From: Terriglobia bacterium
Lineage (GTDB): Bacteria > Acidobacteriota > Terriglobia > 20CM-2-55-15
Assembly: GCA_036496425.1 (NCBI GenBank)
Contig: DASXLG010000277.1
Coordinates: 1-61,548, forward strand
Direction: 5' to 3'
Length of the DNA stretch: 61,548 bases
Both the position numbers and the translations under genes were made by a program. Shown in pieces: positions 18,903-27,700 of this stretch (positions are counted from its first letter, which is position 1; each line of letters begins with the position of its first letter). The notes below the pieces were generated by a model. The model was given only the letters and a program-made list of their open reading frames with translations. It was not told where the DNA came from and did no database searches.

Positions 18903-20516
18903 ATGACCCGAGCGTTCACAAGTATAGGTCTCGTCTTACTATTTTTGGGGGCGGTATTCGGCCAGACCGGAAGCCCGGTTTCTGAAACCGGTGCGTTCGC
19001 GTTTGATGCCGCCGATGTGCATGTCAGCCCCAAGGTCAAGCTGCCGAATCCGGCCTTCGGTGGTTTGCGCGGTACTCGTTTTCTGGTGCGCCAGGCGACC
19101 ATGGTGGATTTGATCAACTATGCCTACGATGTCGACAACGATAAGATTCTGGCCGGACCAAACTGGCTCGACTTAGATCGTTTCGACGTGTCGGCGAGGG
19201 CTGCCGCGGGGAGCACTCAAGACCAGTCGAAGGTGATGCTTCAGACGCTGCTTGCGGAGCGGTTCAGTCTCAAGTTCCACAAGGATACGAAGGAGATGCC
19301 GGGGTTCGTGCTCTCCGCAGGCAGTGGCAAGCCCAAGATGAAGCCGGCGGCCGACAGCGCTGCCGGGCCGAATTGCCAAGGTCAACCGCAGACTGGCGGC
19401 CCGGACTCGGTCCCGCAACAAGTCGTCGAATGCCGCAGCCTGTCTATGGACGATTTCGCGCGCATTGTTGTCAATATGGCGAACTCCAATGGCCGCGCGT
19501 TGAATAAAACCGGTCTCGAAGGCAAATGGGATTTCACGATCAAGTGGACCCCACCGGGTGCGCTCGCGCGCGCCGGAGCGGAGGGCATCACCATCTTCGA
19601 CGCGGTCGACAACCAGCTCGGACTCAAGCTCGAGGCGGGCAAGGTTCCGCAACCTGTCCTTTTCGTCGACAGCGTCAACAAAGTGCCGACGCCGAATGCC
19701 CCGGACATCGCGAAGTTGATGCCGCCGCCTCCGGCTGTGGAGTTCGAGGTCGCGGTGATCAAACCCACGAATCCGGATTTCAAAGGTACACGGATGCAGC
19801 TTCAGGCAGACCGAATCAATATCCAGGGCGCGACGCTCAGCATCCTGCTCCAGGCGTTCTACGACATCACTCCCGACATGGTGCAGGGCGCGCCCAAGTT
19901 CATGGAGGAAGACCGTTGGGACATCACCGGGAAAATGGTTTCAACCGACCCGGGGCAGCCCCCGCAGGCCGATCCCGACACGCGAACCAAGCTGATCACC
20001 AAGCTGCTGGAGGATCGCTTTAAGCTGAAGATGCACTTCGAAGACCGGGTGGTCCCCGCGTACACGTTGTCCTCGGTCAAGCCGAAGATGGCTAAAGCCG
20101 ATCCTGCGACGCGCACCGGTTGCTATGAGGGGCCCGGTCCTGATGGGAAAGATCCCAGAGTCTCGACCCCGCTGCTCTCGCGACTGCTTTACTGCCGCAA
20201 CATGACGATGGTGCAGTTCGCAGACCAGCTTCCTCGACAGGCGAACGGATACGTACACTCTACCGTGATGGATAAAACGGGTTTGACCGACGCCTACGAT
20301 TTCACGCTGAGTTTCAGCCCAATCGGCATTGTCCAAAATGGCGGCCCGGGGCCCGGCCAGCCCGGCGCCGGCGCCGGCGCCGCGGCGGATCCGACTGGCG
20401 CCCTCCCTCTTCCCGACGCTATCAGCAAGCAACTCGGATTGAAGCTGGAGTTGGAAAAGAGACCCGCTCCCGTTTTGGTAATCGATCACGTGGAGCAGAA
20501 GCCGACCGAGAATTGA
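18903..20516 (+). CDS. TIGR03435 family secreted protein, two tandem domains
   Basis: A 537-residue protein with a signal peptide (MTRAFTSIGLVLLFLGAVFG) and AAGGAG-type spacing of AAGGAG before the ATG. It contains two copies of the TIGR03435 (Soli_TIGR03435) domain: residues about 25-275 and about 295-535. Shared signatures are FAFDAADVHVSP versus VEFEVAVIKPTN, LLAERFSLKFHKDTKEMPGF versus LLEDRFKLKMHFEDRVVPAY, and NQLGLKLEAGKVPQPVLFVD versus KQLGLKLELEKRPAPVLVID. The family is strongly expanded in Acidobacteriota and its function is unknown. Most members have a single domain of 250-350 residues; the tandem form is less common. Confidence 0.9.
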   Translation: MTRAFTSIGLVLLFLGAVFGQTGSPVSETGAFAFDAADVHVSPKVKLPNPAFGGLRGTRFLVRQATMVDLINYAYDVDNDKILAGPNWLDLDRFDVSARAAAGSTQDQSKVMLQTLLAERFSLKFHKDTKEMPGFVLSAGSGKPKMKPAADSAAGPNCQGQPQTGGPDSVPQQVVECRSLSMDDFARIVVNMANSNGRALNKTGLEGKWDFTIKWTPPGALARAGAEGITIFDAVDNQLGLKLEAGKVPQPVLFVDSVNKVPTPNAPDIAKLMPPPPAVEFEVAVIKPTNPDFKGTRMQLQADRINIQGATLSILLQAFYDITPDMVQGAPKFMEEDRWDITGKMVSTDPGQPPQADPDTRTKLITKLLEDRFKLKMHFEDRVVPAYTLSSVKPKMAKADPATRTGCYEGPGPDGKDPRVSTPLLSRLLYCRNMTMVQFADQLPRQANGYVHSTVMDKTGLTDAYDFTLSFSPIGIVQNGGPGPGQPGAGAGAAADPTGALPLPDAISKQLGLKLELEKRPAPVLVIDHVEQKPTEN

Positions 20517-20654
20517 TATGTTGTGGGTGTCTCTGGTACGTCGAATGTTCCCGCGTTTGAACAAATACTGAACAACAGTACCGATTTGCGGCTGATTGCT
20601 TTATACCCTCGGTCATGCACAGGGCTAAGCCCTGGTGGCGAGGGCCTTGATGCG

Positions 20655-21017
20655 TCAAGTGAGGAGCTGAAGGCCTGGTATATCTTTGAAATCGGCCTTG
20701 TTCAGCGCCCAGAGATCAGCGCCGTGAGCGAGGGCACAGGCGGCGATAGCGATATCCGCCTCCCTTCCGCGAGGACGTTTGACGGTTTTGTAGAGGTCGG
20801 CCGCGAACTCCGCTTCGACTGCCGCAAAGGAAACCACATCCGTTCTGGGGAACATGATCTCCCGGGCTTCGATCTCTTCTTTGAGTCTTGGTCCGCGAAG
20901 CCATTCGAAAAGAACGATGCTGCTGATTGCGAGCGGCTCGGGCCCTGCCATAAGTTCTCGCAGCCGCGGTGCAGAGCGTTTCGCTCCAATCAATGCAGAG
21001 GCGTCCAGGTGGATCAT
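20655..21017 (-). CDS. PIN-domain toxin (VapC-like)
   Basis: A 120-residue PIN protein from ATG at 21017. The four acidic positions are visible: Asp in MIHLDASALI, Glu in SSIVLFEWLRG, Asp in READIAIAA and Asp in LNKADF. It is complete, unlike the PIN gene at 14776. The start codon overlaps the antitoxin stop as ATGA. VapC toxins are Mg-dependent ribonucleases that cut tRNA or rRNA; the substrate here is unknown. Confidence 0.88.
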   Translation of the reverse strand: MIHLDASALIGAKRSAPRLRELMAGPEPLAISSIVLFEWLRGPRLKEEIEAREIMFPRTDVVSFAAVEAEFAADLYKTVKRPRGREADIAIAACALAHGADLWALNKADFKDIPGLQLLT

Positions 21018-21301
21018 CCGCGAGGAATATTCTTTCCGCGCCAACCCTGCCGGCGTGAGCGCCGGATTTCACGGAGTTCGCTGTCTACTTCAGCCGCAGG
21101 CCGCTCCGGAATTCGAGCGATGACCCGGTCGAAAAGCTTCACACGTTTTAGGCGTTCTTCCACACTGAGCTGCCCCGCATGCGGCTCGTAGTAACGAATG
21201 GCTTCGCGCAATACCTGACTCTGCGGCCGGCGCACCCGCTCGGCGATCCGTCGTAGAGTCTCAGCTGTCGTCTCGTCGATCGTAAAGGTCATCTTTACCA
21301 T
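21014..21301 (-). CDS. Ribbon-helix-helix antitoxin (VapB/CopG-like)
   Basis: About 95 residues from MVKMTFTIDETTAETLRRIA; the ribbon strand MTFTIDE and helices RPQSQVLREAIRYY are of CopG type. ATG at 21301 or 21292 are both possible; the frame also runs a little upstream. The basic C-terminal part (REIRRSRRQGWRGKNIP) is unusual, as it is normally polar or acidic where it binds toxin. It is coupled to the PIN toxin by a 4-bp overlap. Confidence 0.82.
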   Translation of the reverse strand: MVKMTFTIDETTAETLRRIAERVRRPQSQVLREAIRYYEPHAGQLSVEERLKRVKLFDRVIARIPERPAAEVDSELREIRRSRRQGWRGKNIPRG

Positions 21302-21332
21302 ACAAACCCAAACTACCATAACGCAGAGGCTT

Positions 21333-21440
21333 AATTTCAATTCGGCGAGCTACATTCTTGCGCCGGAGGCCGCGGCCGATCTCATCCAGATCTGGCGGTA
21401 CATCGAGAAAAGGCCGGCGTCGCCATTGAGAATGGATTAG
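21333..21440 (+). pseudogene. N-terminal remnant of a ParE/RelE-type toxin
   Basis: A short plus-strand frame reads YILAPEAAADLIQIWRYIEK and then stops within ten residues. The pattern LxPEAxxDLxxIWxYI is the N-terminal signature of ParE-family toxins, which are normally about 95 residues. No start codon in a good context and no downstream half are present, so it is a decayed fragment beside the intact PIN pair. Confidence 0.6.
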
Positions 21441-21462
21441 CTCTTCAACGACAACAAAAAAA

Positions 21463-21490
21463 GCGCGTGCATAAGCACGCGCTTTTTCCT
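21463..21490 (-). terminator. Intrinsic terminator of the PQQ dehydrogenase gene
   Basis: GCGCGTGC ATAA GCACGCGC forms a perfect 8-bp stem with a 4-base loop. In the minus direction it is followed by seven T; on the other side there is also a five-T run, so it can work both ways. It lies about 20 bp after the PQQ gene stop. Confidence 0.9.
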
Positions 21491-21502
21491 TTTATAGCAG
21501 TT

Positions 21503-23161
21503 CTATTTCAGTGCGAAGGTATACAGCGACGTCCCGCCCTGGATGCTCACATACTGCTTTCCATTGACCATGAAAGTCATGGGGCCGGCGGAAACGGAGG
21601 GCCCGAGATTGGTCTCCCACAGGAGCTTGCCGTCGCGGGCATCGAGGGCGATGAACTGGCCGTCGCGGCCGCCGGCGAACAACACATTTGAAGCCGTGGT
21701 GAGGATGCCGCCTTCGGTCGACGCCGCGGACATACGGAACGTCCACTTGCGCTCTCTGGTGTTGGGATCCATGGCAATGATGGAGCTGAATACCTCATCG
21801 GTTGCGCCGCCGCGGCCGGGGCCTGTGCCGGTGAAGGTCTGGCCGTTCTGGAATTCGGGAGGGGCTTCGGCTTTGCGGTAAACACTGGAGCTGTTTTCCC
21901 ACGCCGGGATATAAAACAATCCCGTCAGCGGACTGAACGAGGGGTTGTACCAGTTCGTTCCACCCTGGTTGCCGGGATACACCAGAGTCCCTTGGGTTGT
22001 GGGCAGGATTCCGGGGGCTCGCGCCGGCCTGCCCTTTTCGTCGAAGCCGGTCAGCCAGTTGGTCTTGATGAAAGAGGTGCCCGAAAGGAACTGCCCGTTG
22101 GTGCGGTCGAGCACGTAGAAAACGCCATTGCGGTTCGCCAGCATCATGACTTTGCGGGGACTGCCGTTCAATGCGACGTCGGCGAGAACCGGAACCTGGG
22201 TCGAATCCCAATCGAATTCGTCGTGCGGAGAGAACTGATAGTGCCATTTGAGCCGGCCGGTGTCGGCATCGAGCGCGATGACGGAGGAGCTATAGAGGTT
22301 GTCTCCCAGGCGGTTGTCACCGTTATAGTCGGGACCGGCGTTGCCGGTGCCCCACAAGGTGAGGTTCGTATCGGGATCATAAGAGCCGGTCACCCATATC
22401 GGAGCTCCGCCATGCAGGTAAGAGTCGTTGGGTTTGCCGTCCTTTCCCAGCCAGGTTTCATACCCCGGTTCGCCGGGGCCGGGAACTGTGTAGAAGCGCC
22501 AGACCTCCTTGCCGGTATTGGCGTCGTAGGCAGCGAGGAAGCCGCGGACGCCGTGTTCGCCGCCGGCGATGCCGGTGATCACCTTATCCTTGACAACGAG
22601 CGGTGCGACGGTCATCGCGTACTGCTGCTTGGGGTCGGCGACCTCGACGTTCCACAGCTCTTTGCCGGTCTTGGCATCGAGCGCGATCATTCTTGAATCG
22701 AGGCTGGCTAGAAAAAGCTTGTCGCCGAGGATGGCGACGCCGCGCGTGAGATTGCCGCAGCAGGGATTGCGCGTGCCTTCGACCGGCTTATGAGCATACT
22801 GCCAGATGGGCTTGCCGGTCCTGGCATCGAGCGCGATAACGTCATTGGGACTCTGGATGGTATACATGACGCCGTCGACGACGAGCGGCGTGACCTCGTG
22901 CTTGTCCAGTGAGCGCGATTGAAAGACCCATTTGAGGACGAGATTCGAGGCGTTTTCCGGACTGACCTGCGTGAGGCCGCTGTGCCGCTGGCTGTTGAAG
23001 TTCCCGGAGTAGGTCAACCAATTCTGGGGCTCCTGATTCGAGTGAAGGATACGCTCGAAGGGCACCGGCGTCACCGGCGCTTCGCGGTTGGGTGGGCCGC
23101 CCCGGCCCTGGGCGAAAACGGTCGTTACGGCGCAAGCGAACAGGAGCAGACGTTTCATCAT
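21503..23161 (-). CDS. Secreted PQQ-dependent (quinoprotein) dehydrogenase
   Basis: A 552-residue eight-bladed propeller protein with a signal peptide (MMKRLLLFACAVTTVFAQ). Repeated blade motifs such as VIALDARTGKPIWQY, MIALDAKTGKELWNV and VIALDADTGRLKWHYQ are visible. The adjacent cysteines CC at residues 134-135 match the vicinal disulfide that stacks on PQQ in alcohol dehydrogenases. DEFDWDSTQ occupies the region of the catalytic aspartate. There is no fused haem domain, and no cytochrome partner or PQQ-biosynthesis gene lies nearby. GGGGAGG precedes the start. The substrate, probably an alcohol or sugar, cannot be assigned. Confidence 0.9.
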   Translation of the reverse strand: MMKRLLLFACAVTTVFAQGRGGPPNREAPVTPVPFERILHSNQEPQNWLTYSGNFNSQRHSGLTQVSPENASNLVLKWVFQSRSLDKHEVTPLVVDGVMYTIQSPNDVIALDARTGKPIWQYAHKPVEGTRNPCCGNLTRGVAILGDKLFLASLDSRMIALDAKTGKELWNVEVADPKQQYAMTVAPLVVKDKVITGIAGGEHGVRGFLAAYDANTGKEVWRFYTVPGPGEPGYETWLGKDGKPNDSYLHGGAPIWVTGSYDPDTNLTLWGTGNAGPDYNGDNRLGDNLYSSSVIALDADTGRLKWHYQFSPHDEFDWDSTQVPVLADVALNGSPRKVMMLANRNGVFYVLDRTNGQFLSGTSFIKTNWLTGFDEKGRPARAPGILPTTQGTLVYPGNQGGTNWYNPSFSPLTGLFYIPAWENSSSVYRKAEAPPEFQNGQTFTGTGPGRGGATDEVFSSIIAMDPNTRERKWTFRMSAASTEGGILTTASNVLFAGGRDGQFIALDARDGKLLWETNLGPSVSAGPMTFMVNGKQYVSIQGGTSLYTFALK

Positions 23162-23276
23162 AAGGTGAACCTCCCCGGAAGTATGGCCCGTATCCTAACA
23201 TTTCGGAATCGCGGGTTTTACATGTTTTAACACCTGCTGAAATCTGGTTCGGGTAACGAGCGCAAATAGAATGGAC

Positions 23277-24104
23277 CTAGTCCAGGATGAGAGCCGCGAA
23301 ATCCGACTTCCACAGTACTGCCTCTGCACGCCGCCGCGCGATCAGACCCGGGGCGGTAGCCGGATCCCATAGTCGAGTCATCGACTCGAACTGCGCAGGA
23401 ATATCGTCCAGCCGATTCGATGAAAGCAAGTCGCGAATGGCTTGCATTTCTTTGCGGCTGTCGCCATCCAAATCCGTGCCACGGTTATAGACCAGGCTGA
23501 CGAGCGCGGTACGGCGTGCCGGTGACAAATTATCTACCTGGGGATAAATGGATCGGGTCTGTGACAGGAAATCGGGGAGGTTCCGATTTACAAAAACGCG
23601 CATGGCTGCTTCTAATGAAACGGTGACTCCTGCAACTTGCGCCTTCAACTCGGGCGTTCCCTGCTTTCCAAGGACTGCCTCAAGCTGTGCGAGAGCATCC
23701 GGGGACAGCAGGTCCCCCCAATCCGCACGAAATTGTGCGAGAGTGGGAAACCGGCAATCGTAGCCGATGCCGATAGTGACGCCGCTCGGAGCGGGCGGGA
23801 CCGCCGGCGTTTTGTATTGAGTCCGGTAAGTTCGGGCATCCGTAATCTCCTGGCGGGCGATGAACGTGACGCCGGCTGCGGTCAGCGGCGGAAACGGATC
23901 CGCGATATTTGTCAGTGCCTGCTGCAGGGCATCATCCGCCTCGGTCGACAATCCAGGTATTTTCAGTGTCTCGCGAACAGCTCCCACAGCCTCGCCAGTG
24001 CCGCTGCCGAAGTCGCCATCAATGAGCAGCATTTGGCCGATTTTATTCAGGCCCCGCTGCAGAACCTTTACATCATCCCCTTTGTCGCCTTGTCGTATTA
24101 CCAT
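23277..24104 (-). CDS. Peptidoglycan-binding / T4-type lysozyme protein of the eCIS locus
   Basis: A 275-residue protein without a signal peptide. Residues about 3-65 form a PGBD1 peptidoglycan-binding module (QGDKGDDVKVLQRGLNKIGQ, DGDFGSGTGEAV). Residues about 80-275 resemble phage lysozymes of the T4/glycoside hydrolase 24 type: a candidate catalytic Glu in ARQEITDARTY, then GVTIGIGYDC, and the helical core LSPARRTALVSLVYNRGTDL. It closes the eCIS gene run, 37 bp after the candidate immunity gene. It may help release particles by lysing the producer, open the target wall, or be a payload. Retention of catalytic activity is likely but not certain. Confidence 0.8.
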   Translation of the reverse strand: MVIRQGDKGDDVKVLQRGLNKIGQMLLIDGDFGSGTGEAVGAVRETLKIPGLSTEADDALQQALTNIADPFPPLTAAGVTFIARQEITDARTYRTQYKTPAVPPAPSGVTIGIGYDCRFPTLAQFRADWGDLLSPDALAQLEAVLGKQGTPELKAQVAGVTVSLEAAMRVFVNRNLPDFLSQTRSIYPQVDNLSPARRTALVSLVYNRGTDLDGDSRKEMQAIRDLLSSNRLDDIPAQFESMTRLWDPATAPGLIARRRAEAVLWKSDFAALILD

Positions 24105-24141
24105 CCGGAACTCCCAAATTTACACCGACAGGAACGTCGGG

Positions 24142-24795
24142 CTAATAGTCGTCACGGTCGGGCGAGAATCCGAACTCGCATGCGCCTTTGAGCTCACCTG
24201 ACCGATCGAGGGGGTCGGTTGCGCGAGCACGCAGCCGGCGCAATGCAGCCTCAAGCAGTGGCTGGTTGAGCGGGTAGAGCGGGTTCGGGTCCTCGTCCGG
24301 ATACGTGAACGCGCTGAACAGCGTGTTCTCGATCGAGAAGTCGACCCATGCGCGGCTTTCCGTGGGAAGCAACTGCAGTCTGAGCTCGATCCCCGGATAC
24401 GAGAGCCATGCGAGTTCCGGACGGTCCGGAGAATCAGTCGTGCGCACCCAGACGCGTATGTCCAGGCCGAGCTCTACGGAGGTCACGGGCAACGGATGCG
24501 TGCGGATTGCGTCCAGCAGGCGCGCGCGAAACTGCTCGGCCCGCTCGTCCGCCGTCCGCGTGAGGCGTATCGGACCGTCGCCGGCGAGGAGCGTTGCGGT
24601 ACGCACGCGCGCGAGCGGTGCGAAATCCGCGAGGAGGCCGTCGACCGTGGCCGCCACCCAGCGGTTCACGGCGGCCGCATCGCCGCCCGGGAATGCAAGG
24701 TTGGCCTGCCAACTGGCGGCGTCCTGCTTCCAGCGCCAGGTATCGGCGATCTCCTCGCGTGAAGCTGCGTCGTTGTCTGGGGCGTTCGTGCTCAT
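24142..24795 (-). CDS. Candidate immunity protein for the DUF4157 toxin
   Basis: A 217-residue acidic soluble protein, not recognised by sequence. It begins with ATG overlapping the toxin stop by four bases (ATGA), which is the usual toxin-then-immunity arrangement. It has no signal peptide and no membrane segment, consistent with a cytoplasmic inhibitor of a nuclease. The sequence is a mix of helices (ERAEQFRARLLDAIRTHPLP) and strands (SYPGIELRLQLLPTESRAWV). The assignment rests on position only. Alternatives are a chaperone or loading factor for the large toxin. Confidence 0.5.
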   Translation of the reverse strand: MSTNAPDNDAASREEIADTWRWKQDAASWQANLAFPGGDAAAVNRWVAATVDGLLADFAPLARVRTATLLAGDGPIRLTRTADERAEQFRARLLDAIRTHPLPVTSVELGLDIRVWVRTTDSPDRPELAWLSYPGIELRLQLLPTESRAWVDFSIENTLFSAFTYPDEDPNPLYPLNQPLLEAALRRLRARATDPLDRSGELKGACEFGFSPDRDDY

Positions 24796-27700
24796 AGTCG
24801 TGTCGTTCCTGCGACATCGATGGTAACTGCCCCGCCGTCCACCTTCAAGAGCAGCCGGCGCGACTCGCCTGCCGCCCCCTTGTCGAGCACTTCGACCCAG
24901 CCGACGTCGTTAGCGCGCTCCGGATTAGCCCTGATCGAGTCCAGCCACTGGCCCCTGACCTCGGCGACGATGTCGGCATTCGTCTGTGGAAACGTGCCGC
25001 TGCCCGCGTCGAGCCGGACGAGCCCGCCGCTCTGGCCCTTTGCCGCATGCCCGCTGATCTGCGAGGCGGCCTTGCGAAAGTTTCGCTTGATCGCATCCTT
25101 CCCTATTTTTCCCGCCTCATCTCCAATCGCCTTCACCTCCGCGAGCGCATCGGGCTTGCCGCCGCCGGTGACGCTGAATTCCGGCGTCTCGACGCCCTTG
25201 ACGTCGCTCTCCGGAATTGCGCGGACAGAGCGGTCCTTTCCGAAGACCGTCCTCCCTTCGAGGATGTCGGTCGCGGCGTTCGTCTCCGCCTTCGCGCGCG
25301 CGAGGGCGGCCTGGGCACGGGCGAGTGCCTTCGCGCTATCCGTCGTGCCCTTGCCCGCCGCGGCGATGCTCCCTTGGATCTTCGCGACGTTGGCCTCCTC
25401 CTTGGCAACTCGTGCAAAGCGCGACACGAAGTCGCCCGAGACGCGCCCGGCGTACTTCTCGCCGAATTCGGCTGTCTTCACGAGCGCGCTGGCTGCGGCC
25501 TGGCTGCTGTACACGCCCTTCTGATTGAGGCGAAGCAGTTCGGCGGCTCCTTCGATCGCCTCGGCGTCACCCGTCGCTGCGATGCTACTGAAGGCCCTCA
25601 CCGCATCTTCGCCGAGCCGGTCGAGCGTGATCGCGTGTTCGGCGGTGAGGCCGGCGTCCATCAGGCTCAGCGCCCGGCCCGGTCCCATACCCTCGACCAG
25701 CCTGGCAACCATCGTCTCGTCCTTCGTGAGGGCGATCAGGCGCAGCAACTGCTGGCGCGAAGCCACGCCGAGCATGGTGTCGAGCTTGTTCACGTTCTTG
25801 AACTTGTCGAGCAACTCGAAAAGCTTCGTGTCCGAGCCCGCACTGATGAGCAGGCTCGACAGCACCTCGGCGTCCTTGACCTTGCCGATCAGCGCCGTGA
25901 GCGACTTGCCGTCCTTCACGTAAGCGAGCGCCTCGAAGAGCTTGTTTCCGTCGCCTGAGAAGTGTCCAAGCAGGGTGTCGGTGAGTTTGGCATCGCCAAT
26001 CCGCTCGACGAGCTTCGCCGCCAGCGCCGCGTCCGTCTCCGCGAGCTTCGTCAAAGCGGGAAGCCGCATCGCGCGAATCCCTTTCAACGCCAGCTTGCCG
26101 ACAAGCGCACCGAACAGGCCGGCAGTCGCCAGTTCGATGACGAATGAGACCCACGCCATGGTCAGCGCGTGCTCGGCAGCCTCGACCGTGACACCCTGGA
26201 TCTGCAGCTGGGTGTCGAGCCGTGCCAGGTCGAGCCGGCGCCTCGCCTCGCCGAGGTTCTTCGCCGAGCTGTAGACGCCTATGCCGATATCGATCGCCGT
26301 GAGAATGAGAGCACCGACCCCCGGCACGATCAGCGAGCCGATCAGCAGGGCGCCGCGCAGGAAGCCCATCAGTAGATTGGCGACGGCGGTGTCGATGATG
26401 TCCGTGACCCGCCACATCGCGATGGTATAGGCCTGGAACGGGTTATCCCGGACCACCACCTGGCGCGTCGCCTGCTGCCAGAGCGAGGTGTATTCGAAGA
26501 GCCCGATCTTCAGGCGCGTCTTCGCCTCGACCACGACAGCTTCTCCATAGTTCTCCGGCTTGTAGCTACCGTCGGCGATGTTTGCCTTCACCTTCCCGTA
26601 GGCGTCAATCGCCTTCTGCAACTCCTCGCGCTTGTCGGCGCGTCCCTTGGGCGAGTCCAGCTCCGCGGCCTTTCCGCGAAGCACTGTCACCGCCGTGCGC
26701 AACTCCTCGACGTTATCAATCGTCACGGTTGCGCCGTTGATCGTCGACGACTTGATCTCGCCGGTCTCGAGCTTGTTCGCGACGTCCTCGATCATCCACG
26801 CGGCGAGCTTGTAGCGCCCGCTGTTCTGCGGCGCCCACGTGTTGAAATTATCGTAGGCATCCTTCAGCTCCTTGTAGTTTGCGTCGACCCATTCGTTCGC
26901 AATCGTCTTGAGCATCGGGATCCACGTCCCGTCGAGGAACTTATCGGCCTCCTTGCCGCGGTTGTCGATGATCTTCTTGATTGCTTCCCAGCTTAGATCG
27001 ACGCGCTCGGCAATTTCCGCACGCGCATGCGCGCGCTCCGTGTCCTTCGCCGCGGCGAGCGCGTTAAGCTCGGTCAGCAGGACCAGAAGAAATGCTCCGA
27101 GGCCGAAGTTCGGAGGAAAATCGGCCTTGCCCGCAATCGCGACCGCGTTGGTAACAATCTCGACATCGACTCGCGCGCCCCCTCCGACGTGCGACAGCAC
27201 CGTGTTGATACCTTGCGCGAGATAGAACTCGCTTTCATAGATCGTCCGGGGATCGCCGGCGAGGTCGTCCAGTTCCGGGTGCTCCTCGGGATCATCGATC
27301 GCGGCGACCAACTCGCGATTGCTCTTCTCCGCAGCATGGCCCGTCGTGACGAGTTTGGCGAGGAGCTCATATGCCGCCTGCCGGTCCGCCATGCGGACCA
27401 ACGCGCTGTTCAGTTCCGGATCGCTCTTCGACGCCATCAGGAAGGCGTCGGTGAGCTTGTCGAGGATCCTGGACTTCTTTGCGTCAAGATCGAGCGCGGA
27501 GAGGTAGACCTTGAAGTCGAGGCCGCTCATGGTCCAATCGTCGAGCACGAACCGGGTCGTCGCCTCCACCGCATTCGCGGCGATCCACGTGTCGAGGATC
27601 ACGTGCCTCCGGTCCGCGGCCAGATCGGCGCCGCTCGGCTTGTAGCGCGTCAGGTCGAAACCGGGGGGGACGAACTCGAGCGCCGCAATCATCTGGACGT

